Source: Alistipes sp. CAG:831 (lineage in GTDB: Bacteria > Bacteroidota > Bacteroidia > Bacteroidales > UBA932). Taken from it: a stretch of DNA of 5,891 nucleotides. Positions 1 through 4,907 of the stretch are shown here, piece by piece. The stretch covers positions 70,603 to 76,493 of the forward strand of contig HF990403.1 in the NCBI GenBank assembly GCA_000432775.1, read 5' to 3'. The translations under genes and the position numbers were made by a program. Numbering within the stretch: the first letter of the stretch is position 1; the number at the start of each line of letters is the position of its first letter. The notes below the pieces were generated by a model that was given only the letters and a program-made list of their open reading frames with translations, made no database searches and was not told the origin of the DNA.

Positions 1-55
1 CGCGGCAACTGCAGAGTACCGCGGCTGCCGTAATTGTTACAAACCATTTTTTCAT
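1..55 (-). CDS. N-terminus of a lipoprotein, downstream partner of btuB (partial)
   Basis: Only the first 18 codons lie in the window; the gene continues beyond the left edge. The peptide starts MKKWFVTITAAAVLCSC, a short basic N-terminus, a hydrophobic stretch and a cysteine in a lipobox-like LCSC context, so a lipoprotein signal peptide is likely. The ATG overlaps the btuB stop as ATGA, a 4-nt overlap typical of translationally coupled genes, so it should share the B12-riboswitch transcript. In Bacteroidota, btuB genes are commonly followed by surface lipoproteins that bind cobalamin (BtuG-type propellers and others). That makes a B12-binding surface lipoprotein a reasonable inference, but nothing beyond the signal peptide is visible, and another lipoprotein type is equally compatible. 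Confidence 0.7.
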   Translation of the reverse strand, partial: MKKWFVTITAAAVLCSCR

Positions 56-2109
56 ATTGCAAGACTTAATGTTATTCTGAAATTAGTGCCCGGCATGGGA
101 TACCACTTCACCACCTCGTACTGCTGGTTGAAGATGTTGTTCACCTCCGCAGTCACCCCTATGTCCATCTTCTTTATGTGGAATACTTTTGAGACTGAGA
201 GGTCGCTCGTGTACCAGGGCTGGATGTAGTTGACCGGCACATTGCCGCCCAGCATGTATCTCTCACCGGTGTAGACGAAGCTGTAGTGGAAGTCCCACGT
301 CCGGTAACTGACGCTCACCACAGCCGATCCGCTGTGCAGCGGCACGTATGGTATCTGGTCGCCGTATGTGCTGATGACTCCCTCATATCCTTCCTCTTTT
401 CTACTGTCAGTGAAGTCCTGGGCCTTCTGGCAGGTGTAGTTCAGCCTGGCCGATACATTGACCGGTCCGAAGCGCAACGAAGGAGTCACGGAGACATCCA
501 CACCGCGGATCTCCACGTATCCCAGGTTGACCATAGTCCACACAAGCTGATTCGAGGTCGGGGTGGCTATAATCTTGTCTTTTACGGTGTTGTAATACAC
601 ATCCACACTGGCCTGCAGTCCGGTGAACCAGTCGTGGCGCCAGGTCTTTTTATAAGCCGCGCCCAAGTTGTACTGGGTGGTATATTCGGGCTTGAGGTTG
701 CGGTTGCCCAGCTGGACGTAGTACAGGTCGTTGAAAGTAGGCATGCGGAAGATTTTCTTGTAGAAAGCCCTCAGGCTCAGGCCTGCCCTCTTCCACGGAG
801 TATAGGAGACTATCACCGTGGGAGTCCACTCGTTCTTATCCCCGGCCGTCTCCATGCCACGCTTGCTGACATCATGGACGCAGGTGTAGAGCAGGCTGGC
901 CTGGGCGCTGAGACCGAATCCGAAATTGACCGAGGTGGCCGCTGCCGAGAGGATGGTCAGCCTGCGCGGCCGGATGAAATTGGCATTGAACATCTCCGTA
1001 CCGTCTGCTTCCAGGCTGTTCCACTGAAGGTCGCAGGAGAGATTGGCGCTCCAGATCCGGCCGGCCGAGAAAAGGTGCGAGGTGGTCAGGTAAAGCTCCT
1101 GCTGCCAGTAATGATTGTCCATCGGCTGGAGGGTACTGTGCAGAGGCATTGTGTAGTTCATGTAATCATTGGCATATTTGGCCTGTAGCTTGAAACTGTA
1201 GAAATCCGCCGCCCGGTGCGTAACCGCCGACTGCACGAAGATATTGCGGTCCTTCTGCCGGTCCTCGTTCAGAAGCGATATGCCGTAGTCCTCCTTGACC
1301 GCCGCCCCGGGGTAGCCCCTCTCCGACCAGTAGAAATAGCCTTTGAGCATGAAGTCCGTCCCCGGCATCTTCCCGAACAGGCCCGCTTCCGCCCTGACAT
1401 ACATCACGTCCCCGTTGCGGCGCACCTCGGTCGTGTCGTAGCCTCCGTCCCTCTGGTACCGGAACTTGTAGCGCCCTGACGTACTGAGAAATTCCGCATT
1501 GACCGAGGTGCTGAGATACCGGCCCAAGCGGTGCTCCCACAGGCCCGAGAAGTCGATGAGGTCGAATGAGCCGCTGCGCAGCTTGAAATTCAGATTGTTC
1601 CGTCTGTCTCCGCTGAATTTAGGCTTCCGCGAGACCATATACAGCGCTGCCGCTGAGGCATAGTCCCTGGCAGATTGGAATATATCGCTCTTCTGCCCGT
1701 TGTATACCGACAGGACCTCCATATTGTCCATGGAGAACTTGCCCAGATCCACCGTCCCGTTCTGGGCATTGGATATCTGTATACCGTCGTAGAATACCCC
1801 TACGTGCTGGCTGCCGAGACTGCGGACATTGACCGTCTTCAGGCCCCCTATGCCGCCATAGTCCTTGATCTGCACGCCTGAGAAATAGCGGAGGGCATCG
1901 GCTATCGAATTGGAACTAAGCCTTTGGAGCTGTTGTCCGGACAGTCTCTGTGCCGGCACGATCTCTCTTATCCGCTCAGCTGTGACCACCACCTCGCCGA
2001 GGGTATCGACGGGTGTCTCCGGGATTCCGTCCTGGGCCCGGAGCGCGGCTGTCAGAGACAGCATGAGCATGATGATAGGTAAAACTGTACCTGCTTTCTT
2101 ATAATTCAT
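52..2109 (-). CDS. btuB: BtuB-like TonB-dependent outer-membrane cobalamin receptor
   Basis: Outer-membrane receptor of 685 residues, expected to import vitamin B12 using TonB energy. The start at 2109 is chosen over in-frame ATGs at 2160 and 2145 because a clear signal peptide begins there (MNYKKAG, hydrophobic core, likely cleavage after ALRA at about residue 25). The mature protein begins with a TonB-box-like segment DTLGEVVVTA (35-44). A plug domain follows (about 45-150, with SNSIADALRYFSGVQIKDYGG and VNVRSLGSQHVGVFYDG-type motifs), then a beta-barrel to the C-terminus ending in NNIFNQQYEV and a last amphipathic strand. There is no carboxypeptidase-like N-terminal domain, so it is BtuB/FepA-type rather than SusC-type. 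Substrate assignment rests mainly on the cobalamin riboswitch in its leader. The last residue is Ile, not the usual aromatic. The stop overlaps the next lipoprotein start. Confidence 0.9.
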   Translation of the reverse strand: MNYKKAGTVLPIIMLMLSLTAALRAQDGIPETPVDTLGEVVVTAERIREIVPAQRLSGQQLQRLSSNSIADALRYFSGVQIKDYGGIGGLKTVNVRSLGSQHVGVFYDGIQISNAQNGTVDLGKFSMDNMEVLSVYNGQKSDIFQSARDYASAAALYMVSRKPKFSGDRRNNLNFKLRSGSFDLIDFSGLWEHRLGRYLSTSVNAEFLSTSGRYKFRYQRDGGYDTTEVRRNGDVMYVRAEAGLFGKMPGTDFMLKGYFYWSERGYPGAAVKEDYGISLLNEDRQKDRNIFVQSAVTHRAADFYSFKLQAKYANDYMNYTMPLHSTLQPMDNHYWQQELYLTTSHLFSAGRIWSANLSCDLQWNSLEADGTEMFNANFIRPRRLTILSAAATSVNFGFGLSAQASLLYTCVHDVSKRGMETAGDKNEWTPTVIVSYTPWKRAGLSLRAFYKKIFRMPTFNDLYYVQLGNRNLKPEYTTQYNLGAAYKKTWRHDWFTGLQASVDVYYNTVKDKIIATPTSNQLVWTMVNLGYVEIRGVDVSVTPSLRFGPVNVSARLNYTCQKAQDFTDSRKEEGYEGVISTYGDQIPYVPLHSGSAVVSVSYRTWDFHYSFVYTGERYMLGGNVPVNYIQPWYTSDLSVSKVFHIKKMDIGVTAEVNNIFNQQYEVVKWYPMPGTNFRITLSLAI

Positions 2110-2239
2110 TGCCAAATAATTTTCCAACTCCCGGGATTTCCCCATACCATACCGGCACAAGGGCAGACTGTCTGTTCCTGAAGAAGAAAACCATTCAGCA
2201 TTGCCGCACCCGTACTCCCGCAGGGCAGACAGTCCAAGT
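2110..2239 (-). promoter_or_regulatory. Expression platform and leader between riboswitch and btuB start
   Basis: These 130 nt lie between the 3' side of riboswitch helix P1 and the btuB ATG. They must hold the element that turns B12 binding into an expression change. No hairpin followed by a U-tract is visible on the minus strand, which argues against a simple intrinsic-terminator switch and for control of translation initiation or of RNA folding. No strong Shine-Dalgarno sequence is seen; the bases just before the ATG are AT-rich (GAAAATTATTTGGCA), as often in Bacteroidota. The most notable content is the repeat pair annotated separately (2160-2234). Confidence 0.55.
2160..2234 (-). repeat. 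Repeat pair in btuB leader able to form a 9-bp long-range stem
   Basis: Two 13-nt copies of AGGGCAGAC[T/A]GTC (plus-strand reading) lie at 2160-2172 and 2222-2234, differing at one base. The core is palindromic, so the pair also reads as an inverted repeat: GACTGTCTG at 2166-2174 and CAGACAGTC at 2226-2234 are exact reverse complements. In the RNA the arms can form a 9-bp stem (10 with a G-U pair) around about 51 nt. The copy nearer btuB contains the 11-nt perfect palindrome CAGACTGTCTG (2164-2174) and could fold on itself instead. The location, directly after the aptamer, suggests alternative structures used in switching; this is inference. Confidence 0.5.
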
Positions 2240-2428
2240 TGAAAGCAGGTCTTCTGACTTATTCCTCATCGCGGCAGCCTTCCCACCTCATAAGGCAGTG
2301 GCTAAAGAGATTACCGCGTGACTTCCGTCCCGAAGGACGTGGAAATTACAGCAGCGGGAACTGTCCGGGATTCTCACCCGGTTCCCTTTTAATTCCTCCA
2401 CCGCAGAGCGGCGGACAGGAAACTTTCA
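2240..2428 (-). ncRNA. Cobalamin (B12) riboswitch aptamer
   Basis: On the minus strand the RNA shows the conserved core of the cobalamin riboswitch family. GGGAACCGGGTGAGAATCCC and then GGACAGTTCCCGCTGCTGTAA match the GGGAA..GGTG.AA.TCC..GACAG..CCCGC..CTGTA block. A central GCCACTG element is on the plus strand as cagtggc at 2297-2303. The B12 box AAGTCAGAAGACCTGC lies at 2245-2260. Helix P1 closes the domain: TGAAAG (2423-2428) pairs with CTTTCA (2240-2245). A variable arm CGTCCTTCGGGACG is capped by a UUCG tetraloop. Binding of a cobalamin is expected to lower expression of downstream uptake genes, here btuB and its lipoprotein partner. The promoter sits only a few bases upstream, so the aptamer is nearly at the 5' end. 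Confidence 0.95.
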
Positions 2429-2434
2429 GCGGCG

Positions 2435-2466
2435 CAAATATAGGCAGAAGCCGAGAGAAATGCAAA
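2435..2466 (-). promoter_or_regulatory. Bacteroidota-type promoter of the riboswitch-btuB transcript
   Basis: Minus-strand -7 element TATATTTG (2435-2442) matches TAnnTTTG exactly. A -33 element TTTG (2463-2466) lies 20 nt upstream. Expected transcription start is about 2428-2430, which is exactly where riboswitch helix P1 begins. The fit of promoter spacing and aptamer 5' end supports both calls. Confidence 0.8.
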
Positions 2467-2478
2467 TGAACTTGTTCA
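2467..2478. repeat. Palindrome next to the -33 element of the btuB promoter
   Basis: TGAAC-tt-GTTCA, 5-bp arms around 2 nt, directly abuts the -33 TTTG at 2463-2466. The position suits an operator for a dimeric protein, giving a second layer of control besides the riboswitch. Short palindromes are common by chance, so the role is speculative. Confidence 0.25.
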
Positions 2479-2492
2479 ATTCGCATTCCCGA

Positions 2493-2513
2493 GGCACCAC
2501 AATAGTCGGTGCC
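2493..2513. repeat. GC-rich inverted repeat in the divergent btuB/AraC gap
   Basis: GGCACC (2493-2498) and GGTGCC (2508-2513) are exact reverse complements separated by 9 nt. It lies about 64-84 bp upstream of the inferred btuB transcript start and about 107-127 bp upstream of the inferred AraC-gene start. No U-tract follows on either strand, so it does not look like an intrinsic terminator. The rest of 2479-2572 shows nothing I can assign. Confidence 0.25.
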
Positions 2514-2572
2514 GGCTGCGCCCGGAATTCAGTTATACGTATTACTGAAAGAAATACCGCAAGTACTTTTTT

Positions 2573-2594
2573 ATGCCTGCCCGCCTTCAGGCAT
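2573..2594. repeat. Inverted repeat over the -33 region of the AraC-family gene
   Basis: ATGCCTG (2573-2579) and CAGGCAT (2588-2594) are perfect 7-bp arms with an 8-nt spacer. The right arm ends 13 nt before the -7 element of the regulator gene, so the repeat occupies about -26 to -47 relative to the inferred start. This promoter lacks a recognisable TTTG at -33. A protein bound here would either replace that contact or block polymerase, so it is a candidate operator, possibly for autoregulation. Confidence 0.4.
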
Positions 2595-2607
2595 TCGTAG
2601 AAAAGTG

Positions 2608-2615
2608 TATTTTTG
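2608..2615 (+). promoter_or_regulatory. -7 promoter element of the AraC-family gene
   Basis: TATTTTTG matches the Bacteroidota -7 consensus TAnnTTTG, giving a start near 2620 and a leader of about 22 nt. No good -33 TTTG is seen 19-21 nt upstream, where an inverted repeat lies instead. A weak AGGA (2635-2638) precedes the ATG. Confidence 0.6.
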
Positions 2616-2641
2616 CACAGAAACATAAATGATCAGGAAAC

Positions 2642-3538
2642 ATGGATATTATAAAAGCAGACACAATAGAGCAATACAACCGGTTTTTCGGATTCCATAC
2701 CCAGCACCCTCTGGTCAGCGTCGTGCATTTCGATGGTTCGGAGAACCAGCCTGACGCACATAAGATGACATTCGGATTCTACGCCCTCTTTCTGAAAAAG
2801 ACCGTGGGATGCACCATCAATTATGGCAAGACTATGTACGATTACGATGATGAGACTGTGGTATGCTTTGCTCCCGGCCAGACCATAGCCGTTCACCGTA
2901 TCGAGGACGGTCCGGCGCCGGAAGCCGATGCACTGCTGTTCCATCCGGATTTCCTGCACCGCACGCCATTGGCCCAGAAGATAAGACAATATACATTCTT
3001 CTCGTACGCCTCCAATGAGGCTCTGCATCTGTCCGTTGATGAGCGCATTATAATACAGGACTACATCGGCAAGATCGCCCATGAGCTGGAGCATCCGATT
3101 GACAAGTTCTCCAAGCCCTTGATTATCTCAAACATCGAGGTGCTGCTCAATTACTGTATGCGTTTTTACGAGCGTCAGTTCATCACCCGCGAGGAACTGA
3201 ACAACGATGTTCTTGTACGTTTCGAACGGCTGCTGGATGAATATTGGGATTCCGGCATGGCCGAACGGTACGGACTGCCTACCGTGAAGTATTTTGCCGA
3301 TAAGATATGCCTGTCCCCCAACTATTTCGGAGACTTGGTGAAGGCTGAGACCGGTAAGACCGCCCGGGAGCACATACATCTGAAAATCGTCGAAAAGGCC
3401 AAGAACGCCCTGTTCGAGCCGGATGCGAGCATTAAGCAGATTGCCGACATGCTCGGCTTTCAGTACCCTCAGCATTTCCAGCGCTTCTTCAAAAAGGAAG
3501 TCGGGTGCACGCCCAAGGAATACCGCATAAACAGCTGA
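2642..3538 (+). CDS. AraC-family transcriptional regulator
   Basis: A 298-residue cytoplasmic DNA-binding regulator. Residues 1 to about 180 form a cupin-like N-terminal sensing/dimerisation region (beta-rich, including VVCFAPGQTIAVHR around 73-86 and ALLFHPDFLHRT at 97-108) of the kind found in many Bacteroidota AraC proteins. The C-terminal third carries the two helix-turn-helix motifs of the AraC/XylS domain. The first is around 213-240 (VKYFADKICLSPNYFGDLVKAETG) and the second around 262-284 (SIKQIADMLGFQYPQHFQRFFKK), ending in the signature GCTPKEYR (288-295). The length is normal for the family. The start is supported by the -7 element 27 nt upstream. It converges with the Nim-like flavoprotein gene and lies beside a flavodoxin-fold gene; repeats between those two suggest they are its targets. 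The inducer is unknown. Confidence 0.92.
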   Translation: MDIIKADTIEQYNRFFGFHTQHPLVSVVHFDGSENQPDAHKMTFGFYALFLKKTVGCTINYGKTMYDYDDETVVCFAPGQTIAVHRIEDGPAPEADALLFHPDFLHRTPLAQKIRQYTFFSYASNEALHLSVDERIIIQDYIGKIAHELEHPIDKFSKPLIISNIEVLLNYCMRFYERQFITREELNNDVLVRFERLLDEYWDSGMAERYGLPTVKYFADKICLSPNYFGDLVKAETGKTAREHIHLKIVEKAKNALFEPDASIKQIADMLGFQYPQHFQRFFKKEVGCTPKEYRINS

Positions 3539-3560
3539 CGGGCTTACTCCATCCGCCCGT
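3538..3560. repeat. Hairpin spanning the two convergent stop codons
   Basis: ACGGGC (3538-3543) and GCCCGT (3555-3560) form a perfect 6-bp stem with an 11-nt loop. The AraC-gene stop (TGA, 3536-3538) touches the left arm and the facing gene's stop (TAA on minus, 3544-3546) begins the loop. Only 5 bp separate the two genes, so this may serve as a shared two-way end structure. There is no U-tract on either side, so it is not a classical terminator. Confidence 0.35.
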
Positions 3561-4062
3561 ACTTCATCTCCTCCCCTTCCCTGTCGTACTGCTTGCGCTT
3601 GCCCGTGGGCGGTGCGGTAAGGGTAATGCGGACCACGGCAGTGCGGTGCAGGCTGCGGCGGACCGACTCGTCGAATGCGTCCATGTGCCGGGGCAGGAAA
3701 CGTTCGCAGATGAGGCGGAGAGCATGGATTTTCTCGGCTTCGTCCTTTACTGTTTCCGCCCTTCCGAAAGCGACTGCCGAATGGTACTGGAGGGTGAATG
3801 AGCCGTCCTTGGGCCCGACCGTCGGAGAGCATTTGCTTACGGCCGAAAGGCATACCTGAGGATGCGCTGCGATAGCCTCGAGTTTCTCCCCTTCCTGGGC
3901 GCAGTGAAAATACCAAACCCGCCCGTCCTCCGCCGAGGCCAGCGACAGCGGCAGACCGTAGGCGGAACCGTCCTTCCGGATGAAACTTACCGTGATATAC
4001 GGGGCCTTGCGCATGACCTCCAGAGCCCATTCGGCGGGCATTTCTCTGCTGGCTTTTCTCAT
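3544..4062 (-). CDS. Nim-like pyridoxamine 5'-phosphate oxidase-fold flavoprotein
   Basis: A 172-residue protein of the PNPOx-like split-barrel fold, closest in style to the COG3467/NimA group of flavin-binding proteins. Visible features are an N-terminal helix (MRKASREMPAEWALEVMRKA), the first strands with DGSAYGLPLSL (31-41) and VWYFHCAQEGEKLEAI (49-64). The last is the FH.A..G.K segment holding the His and Lys typical of this group. Later come FTLQYHSAVAFGRAE (89-103) and a C-terminal VVRITLTAPPTGKRK. Some relatives reduce 5-nitroimidazole drugs; most have no proven substrate, so activity here is open. The open frame extends to 4125, but the start at 4062 is preferred. A promoter -7 element (4086-4093) lies inside that extension, and family members begin close to this Met. 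It diverges from the flavodoxin-fold gene and converges with the AraC gene. Confidence 0.85.
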   Translation of the reverse strand: MRKASREMPAEWALEVMRKAPYITVSFIRKDGSAYGLPLSLASAEDGRVWYFHCAQEGEKLEAIAAHPQVCLSAVSKCSPTVGPKDGSFTLQYHSAVAFGRAETVKDEAEKIHALRLICERFLPRHMDAFDESVRRSLHRTAVVRITLTAPPTGKRKQYDREGEEMKYGRME

Positions 4063-4085
4063 TGTACTCAATTGATTTCCTGCTG

Positions 4086-4117
4086 CAAAAATAACAAATA
4101 AAGTGATTATCCGTAAA
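4086..4117 (-). promoter_or_regulatory. Promoter of the Nim-like flavoprotein gene
   Basis: Minus-strand -7 element TATTTTTG (4086-4093) matches TAnnTTTG. A partial -33 (TTTT, 4114-4117, within GTTTTAC) lies 20 nt upstream, the same spacing as in the btuB promoter. Inferred start is near 4080, a leader of about 18 nt before the ATG at 4062. The -33 overlaps one GTAAAAC box, so a protein bound there could compete with or contact polymerase. Confidence 0.6.
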
Positions 4118-4140
4118 ACCTTCACCTTCCTCAGTAAAAC
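4113..4140. repeat. Two GTAAAAC boxes 21 bp apart, candidate AraC operator
   Basis: GTAAAAC occurs at 4113-4119 and 4134-4140, a direct repeat with 21-bp period (two helical turns). This is the classic layout of half-sites for AraC-family dimers. Relative to the inferred start of the flavodoxin-fold gene (about 4180) the boxes lie at about -67 to -40, an activator position. For the opposite promoter the first box overlaps the -33. Two TATCCG copies (4108-4113, 4144-4149) flank the pair. Binding by the neighbouring AraC protein is inference. Confidence 0.45.
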
Positions 4141-4167
4141 AGGTATCCGCTATCAGTCATATAACAC

Positions 4168-4175
4168 TATTTTTG
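4168..4175 (+). promoter_or_regulatory. -7 promoter element giving a near-leaderless mRNA
   Basis: TATTTTTG matches TAnnTTTG and ends only 4 nt before the ATG at 4180. By the usual spacing the transcript would start at or next to the A of the start codon, leaving no room for a ribosome-binding site. No TTTG is seen at -33, which fits a promoter needing an activator. Confidence 0.55.
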
Positions 4176-4179
4176 CAGT

Positions 4180-4716
4180 ATGAAAAAGATACTGGTAATA
4201 TCATCAAGCCTGCGTCACGACAGTAATTCTGACGCGCTGGCCGAAGCCTTTGCCAAAGGTGCGGCAGAGGCCGGCAATGAAGTGGAATCCATCACATTGA
4301 AAGGAAAGAACCTGCATTTCTGCACCGGCTGCCTGGCCTGCCAGAAAACTCAGAAATGCGTTATCGCTGACGATGCGCCTGCCATCGTGAACAAAATGTA
4401 TGCGGCGGATGTCATCGCTTTTGCAACCCCCATTTACTATTACGGGATGAGCGGTCAGTTGAAGACCCTTCTCGACCGTGCCAATCCGCTGTTTACCACG
4501 GATTATCATTTCAGGGACATATATTTCCTCAGCTCTGCGGCCGAAGAGGACCCTCAGACTCCGGAACGCGCAGTTACCGGACTCGGAGGATGGATCGAGT
4601 GCTTTGAGAACGCGCGGTTGGCAGGGTCCGTTTTCGCCGGGGGCGTAAATGCTCCAGGAGACATAAAGGGGCATGCGGAAGTGGAAGCGGCATATCAGAT
4701 GGGAAAGGCTGTCTGA
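4180..4716 (+). CDS. Flavodoxin-fold NAD(P)H-dependent FMN reductase / iron-sulfur flavoprotein
   Basis: A 178-residue cytoplasmic flavoprotein of the NADPH-dependent FMN reductase family (flavodoxin-like fold). It opens with strand and phosphate loop KILVISSSLRHDSNSDAL (3-20), which binds the FMN phosphate. A central ATPIYYYGMSGQLKTLLDR (82-100) forms the flavin-contacting loop and helix. Cysteines at 48, 51, 54 and 60 form CX2CX2CX5C, the compact motif that binds a 4Fe-4S cluster in archaeal and bacterial iron-sulfur flavoproteins (Isf). It is therefore either an Isf-type electron carrier or a reductase keeping the same cysteines. The length is normal and the C-terminus (YQMGKAV) is typical, so it is complete. 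It is divergent from the Nim-like gene, with probable shared control. Electron donor and acceptor are unknown; quinone, oxygen or xenobiotic reduction are possibilities. Confidence 0.88.
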   Translation: MKKILVISSSLRHDSNSDALAEAFAKGAAEAGNEVESITLKGKNLHFCTGCLACQKTQKCVIADDAPAIVNKMYAADVIAFATPIYYYGMSGQLKTLLDRANPLFTTDYHFRDIYFLSSAAEEDPQTPERAVTGLGGWIECFENARLAGSVFAGGVNAPGDIKGHAEVEAAYQMGKAV

Positions 4717-4741
4717 CAGTCCAGCTACAGGCAAATTTTTT
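4709..4741 (+). terminator. Possible weak terminator at the end of the flavoprotein gene
   Basis: CTGTCTG (4709-4715) can pair with CAG (4722-4724) and ACAG (4727-4730) across a 2-nt bulge, making a 7-bp imperfect stem with a 6-nt loop. A six-T run (4736-4741) follows after 5 nt. The stem overlaps the stop codon. The bulge and the distance to the T-run make it weak. Confidence 0.3.
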
Positions 4742-4771
4742 CAATCTCCAACCGCCTCATTTCCAGCAAAA

Positions 4772-4803
4772 GTTACGACGTAAGATACTTGCCATCTTGT
4801 AAC
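4772..4803. repeat. Compound inverted repeat in the intergenic junction
   Basis: GTTAC (4772-4776) pairs with GTAAC (4799-4803), and AAGAT (4782-4786) pairs with ATCTT (4794-4798) around a 7-nt loop. The result is a 10-bp stem with a 5-nt one-sided bulge. The bulged side also contains a separate 11-nt palindrome TTACGACGTAA (4773-4783). No U-tract follows on plus. It lies where GC content falls, between the flavoprotein gene and the hydrolase gene. It may be a transcription end structure or a recombination scar. Nothing else is recognisable in 4742-4835. Confidence 0.3.
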
Positions 4804-4840
4804 CTCTTGATAGCTACTAGACAATGACTTGTATTTGCCT

Positions 4841-4864
4841 TATAAAAATAGTACCGGGCTATTT
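4841..4864 (-). terminator. Probable intrinsic terminator of the hydrolase gene
   Basis: On the minus strand AAATAG, a 7-nt loop CCCGGTA, then CTATTT makes a 6-bp stem running into a T-rich tail (CTATTTTTATA). It begins 43 nt after the hydrolase stop. The stem is AT-rich, so termination may be partial. Confidence 0.45.
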
Positions 4865-4907
4865 CTAACCGATTGCTGATAATTGCTTTCATTCAAGAAA
4901 CTGGAAG

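Noticed and set aside
286..1188. Long plus-strand open frame opposite btuB (300 codons)
   Set aside because: It lies wholly antisense to a clearly recognisable TonB receptor, has no recognisable domain and no promoter, and high GC favours long antisense frames.
2109..2469. Plus-strand frames across the leader and riboswitch
   Set aside because: The sequence is explained by the structured RNA on the other strand; the peptides are compositionally odd.
2607..2616. GTATTTTTGC fits the CTnDOT-type attachment core GTANNTTTGC
   Set aside because: The same bases are explained by the -7 promoter element, and there is no integrase gene or composition break at this place.
2426..2626. 66-codon minus-strand frame in the btuB/AraC gap
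   Set aside because: It covers the btuB promoter and the riboswitch 5' end, has no ribosome site, and its peptide shows no domain.
3128..4030. 300-codon minus-strand frame across the AraC and Nim-like genes
   Set aside because: It overlaps two well-supported genes in other frames, its sequence is low-complexity Gly/Arg/Pro-rich, and it matches no family I know.
4063..4125. N-terminal extension of the Nim-like protein (MKVLRIITLFVIFAAG...) as a signal peptide
   Set aside because: The -7 element at 4086-4093 lies within it, so the natural transcript would not contain the upstream ATG, and the family is cytoplasmic.
4204..4734. 176-codon minus-strand frame opposite the flavoprotein gene
   Set aside because: Antisense shadow of a gene with clear flavodoxin-fold and cysteine motifs.
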